Positions 57,817 through 64,000 of a DNA stretch of 64,000 bases are shown piece after piece. The position numbers and the translations under genes are program-made. This DNA comes from Pseudomonadota bacterium (GTDB taxonomy: Bacteria > Pseudomonadota > Gammaproteobacteria > Nitrosococcales > Methylophagaceae). The notes below the pieces were generated by a model that saw nothing but the letters and a program-made list of their open reading frames with translations, made no database searches and was not told where the DNA came from. The DNA is taken from positions 1 through 64,000 of the forward strand of contig JALIBN010000024.1 in NCBI GenBank assembly GCA_030576275.1, read 5' to 3'. Position 1 is the stretch's first letter, and each line of letters begins with the position of its first letter.

Positions 57817-59187
57817 ATGACCATCACTGACCAAAATAATAGCATCGAAGAGTTTACAGAACAGTTACTTCAACAAATCATTGCTAATGCTGACGCTGAC
57901 CGCTTTATTGCTATTGTTGAGGAAACAGCACCGCAGGATGTGCTACGTCTTGTAATTCGGTTAGATGCCGCGTCACAACATCAGTTAATTGCCATGTTGA
58001 CCCCAGAATTGGCAGCGGTACTGATTGAAGAGGCACCTGCCGAACTGGCAGCTAGCCTACTTGAAGGGGTTGAGATACCTGTCGCAGCTAAGATCATGGA
58101 AGAACTGCAGAGTGATATGCAAGCTGACATTGTTCATGAACTAGATAGTGAAGGTGCTGCAGCTATTTTGGCGGAAATGGACGAAGCCGAAGCCGAAGGT
58201 GTTCGTAAATTAGTTCAATATGAGCATGATACTGCTGGCGGTCTAATGGAATGGGAAGTGTTCTCATTTGAAATGACAGAAAAAGTAGGAGCCGTGCTAA
58301 AACGCATCGCATCAGGTGATGAGGATTTTGAACGTTATCGAGGACAGCACCCTTATATTGTTGATGAACAAGGCAAACTGGTCGGCGTGGTATCTCTTAG
58401 AGGTTTATTGACCAGTAAACGTACTGCTGAATTATCAGACATTATGATAAAACCTCTAGCCGTAAAGCCATATCAGACCTTAGAAGAGTTAGAGGATATA
58501 TTTGAAGAGCACCCTTTTTTAGGTGTGCCTGTTGTCAATAAAGAGGGCATACCATTGGGTGTGCTATCGCGTTCAGCAGTAGCAGATGCTCTGCGAGATC
58601 AACAAGAACACCGTAGTTTGGCTCGTCAACAGGTCAGTGATGAATTGCGTTCTATGCCCATATGGTATCGTTCGCGTCGTCGATTGGCGTGGTTAAGCTC
58701 TAATATCGTGCTCAATATTATAGCTGCAAGTGTAATTTCGGCCTACGAAGAGACATTAACTGCCGTTATTGCCATAGCGGTGTTTTTACCGATGGTATCT
58801 GACATGAGTGGCTGTTCTGGTAATCAAGCTGTAGGGGTAAGTATGCGTGAGTTGGCATTGGGTTTGACTAAGCCAACGGATCTATTTCATGTGCTTAAAA
58901 AAGAATTTAGTGTCGGTATTATCAATGGCGTTATTCTTGGCATTATGATCGGCATGGTTGCGTGGCTATGGAAAGATAATGCGGTGCTTGGTTTAGTCAT
59001 TGGTTTAGCATTGTCGGTTAATACTGTATTGGCGGTCGCTATTGGTGGTACGGTGCCATTACTACTGAAAGGTTTTGGTATTGATCCCGCCGTGGCTTCA
59101 GGGCCCTTGTTGACGACTATTACTGATATGGCGGGATTCTTCTTGGTACTCAGTTTAGCAACATTGTTTATGCCTTTATTACTATAA
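57817..59187 (+). CDS. mgtE: Magnesium transporter MgtE
   Basis: Magnesium channel/transporter of 456 aa. Cytoplasmic MgtE-N superhelical domain (1-130; repeats such as LEGVEIPVAAKIMEELQSD), two CBS domains (about 135-260; YIVDEQGKLVGVVSLRGLL), connecting helix, and five membrane helices with the selectivity region MVSDMSGCSGNQAVGVSMREL in pieces. ATG 57817 has AAGGAT upstream; a longer in-frame start runs into the clpB terminator and is rejected. Confidence 0.96.
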   Translation: MTITDQNNSIEEFTEQLLQQIIANADADRFIAIVEETAPQDVLRLVIRLDAASQHQLIAMLTPELAAVLIEEAPAELAASLLEGVEIPVAAKIMEELQSDMQADIVHELDSEGAAAILAEMDEAEAEGVRKLVQYEHDTAGGLMEWEVFSFEMTEKVGAVLKRIASGDEDFERYRGQHPYIVDEQGKLVGVVSLRGLLTSKRTAELSDIMIKPLAVKPYQTLEELEDIFEEHPFLGVPVVNKEGIPLGVLSRSAVADALRDQQEHRSLARQQVSDELRSMPIWYRSRRRLAWLSSNIVLNIIAASVISAYEETLTAVIAIAVFLPMVSDMSGCSGNQAVGVSMRELALGLTKPTDLFHVLKKEFSVGIINGVILGIMIGMVAWLWKDNAVLGLVIGLALSVNTVLAVAIGGTVPLLLKGFGIDPAVASGPLLTTITDMAGFFLVLSLATLFMPLLL

Positions 59188-59196
59188 TGAAACTTA

Positions 59197-59216
59197 ATTT
59201 ACTGATGCCAGTAAAT
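59197..59216 (+). promoter_or_regulatory. 8-bp inverted repeat upstream of the formate/nitrite channel gene
   Basis: ATTTACTG / CAGTAAAT with a 4-base spacer is a perfect palindromic pair, 45-64 bases before the ATG at 59261. A TATAAT sits at 59225-59230, so the repeat covers the expected -35 position, a place where a repressor or activator would bind. It has no T-run and is not a terminator. Confidence 0.4.
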
Positions 59217-59224
59217 ATACTTAG

Positions 59225-59230
59225 TATAAT
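59225..59230 (+). promoter_or_regulatory. -10 element of the formate/nitrite channel gene
   Basis: Perfect TATAAT 30 bases before the ATG, with no good -35 hexamer at 17 bases, which would suit an activator-dependent promoter. Confidence 0.45.
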
Positions 59231-59260
59231 GTTTGCATTTTGTTCTGAGAATAATTCAAA

Positions 59261-60115
59261 ATGTCTGAATTTGCTAAATTTGTCGACGCATTCACCCCTG
59301 CTGAAGTCGCTAACAAGGTTAAAACATTAGGTGTCAGCAAGGCTAATATGCCATTTTTGCCATTACTCGTTTTATCCATGATGGCAGGTGCATTTATTTC
59401 CTTTGGTGCGATGTATTACACGGTGGCGATGACTCATCCTGCTGAGGCCTATGGCGCTGCTAAACTTTTAGGTGGGCTTGCATTTTCATTGGGGTTTATT
59501 CTAGTTGCCATTGCTGGTGGCGAACTCTTTACTGGTAATAATTTAATTGTCATGGCATGGGCAAAAAAACGTATTACCTTAGCACGATTATTGAAAAATT
59601 GGAGCTTGGTATACTTTGGCAATGCGCTGGGTGCTTTTATAACGGTATATCTAGTTTTTGAATCTGGCTTCTTAGATGGTGGACATCATGGCGTAGGTGT
59701 TGCCGCACTCAAGGCAGGTCTAGCTAAAGTTGACTTAACAACCACAGAAGCTTTTGTTCGCGGTATCTTCTGCAATGCATTGGTATGTCTAGCTAGTTGG
59801 ATGGTCTATGCATCACGTACCGTCGTAGATAAAGTATTTGCCGTTATATTCCCTATTTCGGCCTTCGTGGCAATGGGATTTGAACATTGCATTGCCAATA
59901 TGTTTATGATTCCAATGGCGATTGTGGCTTCACTTAATCCTGAAATTGTCGCGGTAAGTGGTATCAGTGCTGATGCCATGCAAAACCTAACTATATCGGG
60001 TTTTATCGCTAATATTATTCCGGTTACCTTAGGTAATATTTTTGGGGGCAGTGTGATGGTTGGTATGTCACTTTATGTGATCTATCTTTATGGTCGCGAA
60101 GACGAAGATTGTTAA
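59261..60115 (+). CDS. Formate/nitrite transporter family channel
   Basis: Membrane protein of 284 aa with six helices and the FNT signatures GGLAFSLGFILVAIAGGELFTGNN (in part) and FCNALVCLASWM, GFEHCIANMFMIPMAIV with the conserved His. FNT channels move formate, nitrite or hydrosulfide as pentamers. In a methylotroph formate is the natural guess, because formate is the product of formaldehyde oxidation, but the sequence does not settle the substrate. Confidence 0.93.
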   Translation: MSEFAKFVDAFTPAEVANKVKTLGVSKANMPFLPLLVLSMMAGAFISFGAMYYTVAMTHPAEAYGAAKLLGGLAFSLGFILVAIAGGELFTGNNLIVMAWAKKRITLARLLKNWSLVYFGNALGAFITVYLVFESGFLDGGHHGVGVAALKAGLAKVDLTTTEAFVRGIFCNALVCLASWMVYASRTVVDKVFAVIFPISAFVAMGFEHCIANMFMIPMAIVASLNPEIVAVSGISADAMQNLTISGFIANIIPVTLGNIFGGSVMVGMSLYVIYLYGREDEDC

Positions 60116-60128
60116 GCCTTTATGCTTC

Positions 60129-60998
60129 TTACTTATTTTCAGCCGCTGATATTTTAATCAAAACCCAATCTAAACAGCGGTGTGGCAATAGTCGTTTCAG
60201 TGTGGCAAAAAGATAGGTAGGAAAGGTCACGTAATATCGGATCTTAGGTCGTTTACTCTCAATAGCATGTATAAGTTTGGTCACCACCGCTTCAGGTGGC
60301 AGCGTGAACGGTGCTGCTGGCCCGTGTTTGGTTAAGCGCAGTTCCATCGCATTATAGATTGCCTTGTGAGCACTCTTTTCTTTATCAATATTCTGTTGAT
60401 ATTTGATAAAGGCGTTGGCTCTGAACTTGCTGGTAATGGGACCTGGTTCAATTAAGCTAATATGGATATCGGTATCATAAAGTTCTAACCGTAAAGTATC
60501 CGCTAAGCCTTCTATGGCATATTTACTGGCGTTGTAAGCGCCACGATAGGCCATGGAGACTAGTCCAAGAACCGAGCTATTGTAGATTATGCGCCCATGA
60601 CCTTGTTTTCGCATTTGAGCTATCACTAAGTTAGTGAGTTCTTGCGTGCCAAATACATTGGTTGAAAATTGTTGCTGTAAAACATCACGATTTAAGTCTT
60701 CAACGGCCCCCGGTTGTCCATAAGATGCGTTATTAAATAAAGCATCTAGTTGGCCGTTAAAGTATTCAAGCGTAAATTCAACTGCGGCTGTGATCGACTT
60801 GCTATCAGTAAGATCAAGCTCCGTTGTGGTGATGCCGAGCTGTTGTAATGCCAGCGCATCTTGGGGTTTTCTTACTGTAGCAACCACATTATAGCCGCGC
60901 TGATGTAATAGTTTGGCGGCACTAAAACCGATTCCACTAGAGCAACCAGTAATTAGGGTATTTGGGTGATAGCCTGAGGCTATGGGGGATTTACACAT
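60129..60998 (-). CDS. Short-chain dehydrogenase/reductase
   Basis: SDR of 289 aa. NAD(P)-binding TGCSSGIG, NNASYGQPG, and the catalytic Ser-Tyr-Lys set in NSSVLGLVS and YNASKYAIEG. The C-terminal extension and RLLPHRCLDWVLIKI suggest membrane association. Substrate unknown. ATG 60998 is chosen over the TTG three codons upstream. Its start is 14 bases from the end of the DUF1631 gene on the same strand. Confidence 0.9.
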   Translation of the reverse strand: MCKSPIASGYHPNTLITGCSSGIGFSAAKLLHQRGYNVVATVRKPQDALALQQLGITTTELDLTDSKSITAAVEFTLEYFNGQLDALFNNASYGQPGAVEDLNRDVLQQQFSTNVFGTQELTNLVIAQMRKQGHGRIIYNSSVLGLVSMAYRGAYNASKYAIEGLADTLRLELYDTDIHISLIEPGPITSKFRANAFIKYQQNIDKEKSAHKAIYNAMELRLTKHGPAAPFTLPPEAVVTKLIHAIESKRPKIRYYVTFPTYLFATLKRLLPHRCLDWVLIKISAAENK

Positions 60999-61011
60999 GC
61001 CGCTCAATATA

Positions 61012-63120
61012 CTAGTTTTCTGATTCGTCTGGTTGATTATTTATAGCTGTCATCATTGAAACATGTGCGCGGTCCATTAAGGATTCAAACTGGTCAATAA
61101 TTTGTGCCTGTCCTTTTTGAAATAAACCCGCCAGCTCCGCAAGAGAAAGCTCCGCTTCTTTTAGGCCATGATGGCTTACGAATAGACAGTATCCTGTTAA
61201 ATTACTGCGCCAAGAAAGCTTGATTTGACGGGGAAGATTTTCTCCAGATACCTCTAACCAAGTGCCTATCTTGAGAGTAGTCGCTTTTTCTAAGGCATCT
61301 TCATCTGAGATTATTTTTTTCTCAGTAGGTATTAGGGGCAATACTTCTTGTCTAATAATATTATTTTTCTCTGGTCGTCTCTCGAACGCTTGTAAAGCCT
61401 CTTGCTGCAGATTGTCACCATTAACGCATTGAATATGACAAGTCTGCAGTGCTTCGAGATGAGCCCTGATTTTAGCTTGATTAAATGATGCGCCAGCCAA
61501 ACTTGATTTTAGTTCTTTAACTAAAAGAGGAATGGTTTGTAATAATTCTTTGCGGTCGTTAGGATCTTGTTTAGGCAATACACTCCAAATCAATTGATCC
61601 AATACTTTGACGGAATTTGTCCATTCGGGACTACCTAATCCTTTTTGCAGAAGTCGCAGTCTAAGTATATGTGTCCAGCCGTCATCAATCAGTGAGATAA
61701 CTACTTTTGGCAAATATGAATATGGTGAGAGTCGCTCATTAATCACCCTATTAACTTCTTGTTGAGCAGCAATCAGTTTTTCTTGACCCTCATTTTCTTT
61801 TACCGTTCGTTGTTCGGCGACAATACTGCTCTGAGCTTGCTGTTCAATAAATTGTTTTAGTTGAATATTTAGCTTTACGAAAACACTCATGTCAGTATCG
61901 AATTCACTCAGAATGGTGGTAACGACCATTTCTATTTTGTTGTGTATCAGATCTTGTTGACTACATCTCTGTTGATGGCATCCGATCGATATTTTAGCCA
62001 AATTATTTAATAAACGTTTTGCAGGATGATTTCTTGTATAGAAAAATTTCTTGTCATTGACAGCAACTTTTAGAATTGGAATTTGGAGTCGAGCCATTAT
62101 CTTACGAATAGGGGCGGGGATGACTTTATCTTCTAAAATAAATTCAAATAACAATGCAATAACATTTATTGCTTCTTGATCGACGACACTGACGGATTGA
62201 GACTCGGCTTGTGAAATTGCTACTAATAATCCATCCAATTCAGGGGCAGCAGCGTTACCATTTTTAGTTTGCGACACATCGTCAATGTTCAGTGAGCGAG
62301 GTAGTTGATCAAATAGGGTTGAAGTATTCTGTCCATATTCACTTTTGTAATTGACCATATTTGATGAGCTAGCTGTTGATTCTGCAAAAGACTGCGTTGA
62401 TGGTGTAGCAGAGTATTGTTGTGAGCGATTACCCTGAGCTAAATTAGGAAGTATCTGGTGTTTAATCAGCTCATCATTAAGGTGTAGACATAAATTTTTG
62501 AGCTCACTAATAGCGTGTTGCTCGAACTGTTTATAAGCTTGTAGTTTTATGGCAAGATTTGATGTTATTGGCGAGGTTATATCATTAAAATGGGCGGCAA
62601 TGCTAGCTGCCGCTAATGGATTGTTGGATATTGTTTTGGCATTAATTAAGTGTGCAAAACGACGGCTGAGTTGGGCGAATTCATTGCCAAATACATCTTT
62701 ACTCTTTATTGCTATTCTAGTGATCGCGATTTCTTCTTCAAGATCATCATTATTTAAAATAGATAGTTTCCAACCACGCTTGGATGATGTTTTTGATGAG
62801 CCAGCGTTTATTGCGACCGAGAAAAAATCATCAAAATCATTAAGCACTAACTGGGTAAACTTATTTTCTAGATTACTTTGTTGTCTGCGCAACTGGCGCA
62901 TGATGTTAAAGTGCTCTGACTGTTCTATATTTTTTTTGTCTTGCTCTGCCAATTTGAACAGGGTATCGTCTAAATCGCCTAAAAAGACAAAACATTTAGG
63001 GAGATAACTAGTCAAAATAACTCGACATGATGCAATGGCTTTTTTGTTCTGAGGTGATAGTTCCTCCGCACCTTTGGCGTGATGTGTCCCGAATGAAACA
63101 ATGTTATTATTTGCCAACAT
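61012..63120 (-). CDS. DUF1631 family protein
   Basis: Cytoplasmic helical protein of 702 aa. The DUF1631 core is readable: AFVFLGDLDDTLFKLAEQ-like start (CFVFLGDLDDTLFKL), VIALLFEFILEDKVIPAPIRKIMARLQIPILKVAV across residues 320-370, and the C-terminal LEVSGENLPRQIKLSWRSNLTGYCLFV. Members are sometimes mislabelled thymidine phosphorylase in databases. The C-terminal part resembles a PilZ-like beta barrel but lacks RxxxR. Divergent from cheR. Confidence 0.88.
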   Translation of the reverse strand: MLANNNIVSFGTHHAKGAEELSPQNKKAIASCRVILTSYLPKCFVFLGDLDDTLFKLAEQDKKNIEQSEHFNIMRQLRRQQSNLENKFTQLVLNDFDDFFSVAINAGSSKTSSKRGWKLSILNNDDLEEEIAITRIAIKSKDVFGNEFAQLSRRFAHLINAKTISNNPLAAASIAAHFNDITSPITSNLAIKLQAYKQFEQHAISELKNLCLHLNDELIKHQILPNLAQGNRSQQYSATPSTQSFAESTASSSNMVNYKSEYGQNTSTLFDQLPRSLNIDDVSQTKNGNAAAPELDGLLVAISQAESQSVSVVDQEAINVIALLFEFILEDKVIPAPIRKIMARLQIPILKVAVNDKKFFYTRNHPAKRLLNNLAKISIGCHQQRCSQQDLIHNKIEMVVTTILSEFDTDMSVFVKLNIQLKQFIEQQAQSSIVAEQRTVKENEGQEKLIAAQQEVNRVINERLSPYSYLPKVVISLIDDGWTHILRLRLLQKGLGSPEWTNSVKVLDQLIWSVLPKQDPNDRKELLQTIPLLVKELKSSLAGASFNQAKIRAHLEALQTCHIQCVNGDNLQQEALQAFERRPEKNNIIRQEVLPLIPTEKKIISDEDALEKATTLKIGTWLEVSGENLPRQIKLSWRSNLTGYCLFVSHHGLKEAELSLAELAGLFQKGQAQIIDQFESLMDRAHVSMMTAINNQPDESEN

Positions 63121-63255
63121 AGTTAATATCTCTTAAATGCATAATTAAATGATTTATTAGCCCAACCACATAAATAGCCACTAGAGAATAAGTAAAACAA
63201 GCTTTGATTTAGATTAGTTTTGCCAAATCTCATGCGTTATATTGTATCTATCAAA

Positions 63256-63271
63256 TTGACACATTAATGTG
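63256..63271 (+). promoter_or_regulatory. TTGACA element with overlapping 12-bp palindrome upstream of cheR
   Basis: TTGACA at 63256-63261 is followed after 16 bases by TATGCA. The 12-bp perfect palindrome CACATTAATGTG at 63260-63271 overlaps this -35. Consensus -35 but poor -10. Confidence 0.35.
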
Positions 63272-63306
63272 ACTAAGTATGCAAACAGGAACCACGATAT
63301 AAAGAC

Positions 63307-64000
63307 ATGGATACGGTAGGAAATATTTCTCCGCAAGATTATGACCGGTTTAAACTGTTCCTTGAGCAGGCCTGTGGCATTTTATTGGGCGAAGGAAAGC
63401 AATATTTAATTACTAGTCGACTGACAAAATTATTACGCGATGAAAATATCCGATCCGTGTCGGCGTTATTGCAAGCAATTGAAATGAGACAGCCACGACA
63501 TCTTCGTGATGCCGTTATTGATGCGATGACAACGAATGAAACATCGTGGTTTCGAGATCAAAGTCCATTTGAAATACTGGCTAAAGAAGTCTTTCCTGAA
63601 ATGGATAGCATCGGTAAACGACAATGTCGGATTTGGTCCTCTGCTTGTTCGTCCGGTCAAGAACCTTATACGATTAGCATCGCCCTTAGCGAATATATGT
63701 CAAAGGTATCAGCAAGTGGCTTAGTCAATGCTCAAATAGTAGCGACCGACATTTCAATGAGTATGTTGGCTACTGCTAAACAAGCAGAATATGATGAAGG
63801 AATTCTAGGTCGAGGTTTAACGGCAGAGCGTAAACAGCAATTTTTTAGACCTATAGGTAATCGCTGGCGAGTGGCTGATGATATTGTTCGGCGAGTGAGC
63901 TTTAAAGAACAGAATTTATTGTCAACGTATGGTTCATTGGGTAAGTTCGAGATTATTTTTTGCCGTAATGTGTTGATTTATTTCTCTGCAGAACGCAAAA
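63307..64000 (+). CDS. cheR: Chemotaxis protein methyltransferase CheR (3' end outside window)
   Basis: First 231 codons of a CheR. N-terminal helical domain (ISPQDYDRFKLFLEQACGILLGEGKQYLITSRL), then the SAM domain: TTNETSWFRD, IWSSACSSGQEPYTISIAL (the GExx motif region), ATDIS and FCRNVLIYF. It methylates glutamates of chemoreceptors. Continues past base 64000; the end and any fused domain are not visible. Confidence 0.95.
   Translation, partial: MDTVGNISPQDYDRFKLFLEQACGILLGEGKQYLITSRLTKLLRDENIRSVSALLQAIEMRQPRHLRDAVIDAMTTNETSWFRDQSPFEILAKEVFPEMDSIGKRQCRIWSSACSSGQEPYTISIALSEYMSKVSASGLVNAQIVATDISMSMLATAKQAEYDEGILGRGLTAERKQQFFRPIGNRWRVADDIVRRVSFKEQNLLSTYGSLGKFEIIFCRNVLIYFSAERK

Noticed and set aside
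62549-63007. Plus-strand open frame of 152 codons opposite the DUF1631 gene
   Set aside because: Low-complexity Leu/Ser-rich translation typical of an antisense frame; the DUF1631 frame explains the region.
1-64000. tRNA, rRNA, riboswitch and CRISPR signals
   Set aside because: No cloverleaf-like sequence with TTCRANNC arm, no rRNA stretch, no clear riboswitch leader and no spaced direct repeats were recognised by eye; a covariance-model scan would be needed to be sure for small RNAs.

Overview
The window is a 64 kb chromosomal segment of an AT-rich gammaproteobacterial methylotroph. Two things support this. The left edge carries a PQQ methanol dehydrogenase of the lanthanide-dependent XoxF type with its cytochrome partner. 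The rest is a run of gammaproteobacterial housekeeping blocks (petABC-sspAB, pilBCD-coaE-zapD-yacG, lptM-lysA-dapF-DUF484-xerC, polA-DUF2782-thrB, prmC-moeB, pmbA, clpB). The content would fit a Methylophaga-like organism, but the genus is an inference; no rRNA, tRNA, methane monooxygenase or PQQ synthesis gene lies in the window. I see no insertion sequence, prophage, integron, CRISPR array or other sign of recent transfer, and no gene-free stretch longer than 300 bases.

Layout. 1-7.4 kb: 3' part of xoxF, a strong terminator, a perfect 23-bp inverted repeat, a fused xoxJ-xoxG gene (binding-protein domain plus cytochrome c domain), a DUF302 lipoprotein, an unrecognised secreted protein, and a sensor kinase / sigma-54 response regulator pair. 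7.4-14.2 kb (minus strand): sspB, sspA, the cytochrome bc1 genes petC-petB-petA, a pseudoazurin-like blue copper protein, and an unknown secreted protein translationally coupled to an ATM1-type ABC exporter. 14.4-18.9 kb (plus): FmdB-type zinc ribbon, DUF502 membrane protein, aspS, zf-CHCC protein, mutT and nadA. 18.9-24.4 kb (minus): yacG, zapD, coaE, pilD, pilC, pilB. 24.5-28.4 kb (plus): lptM (43 aa), lysA, dapF, DUF484, xerC. 28.5-32.7 kb (minus): FadL/OmpP1 outer-membrane protein and polA. 32.8-38.0 kb (plus): DUF2782, thrB, then a tightly packed surface-polysaccharide set (deacetylase, GT2, O-antigen ligase, GT4). It faces a minus-strand set (UDP-glucose dehydrogenase, GT4, ELM1-like protein) and then ZIP transporter, pgeF and an inositol-phosphatase-family gene. 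43.6-49.1 kb (plus): rsmE, DUF3301, a receiver protein that appears tail-anchored in the membrane, prmC, moeB, pmbA. 49.1-52.5 kb (minus): tandem-PilZ-like protein, BolA, YciI, YciB. 52.5-60.1 kb (plus): rnm, yciO, NlpC/P60 lipoprotein, clpB, mgtE, formate/nitrite channel. 60.1-64 kb: SDR and DUF1631 genes (minus) and a cheR cut by the window edge (plus).

How the parts fit together. Periplasmic methanol oxidation by XoxF would pass electrons to the cytochrome domain of the XoxJ-XoxG fusion. The bc1 complex and the copper protein nearby are other parts of the electron-transport chain, although nothing here proves they form one route. The two-component system beside xoxF-xoxGJ is a candidate regulator. 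The most unusual items are the xoxJ-xoxG fusion, the long inverted repeat before it, the uncharacterised secreted protein and two-component pair next to it, and the receiver protein with internal repeats and a C-terminal membrane anchor at 44.7-46.0 kb. I did not find a clearly new defence, mobile or RNA-guided system.
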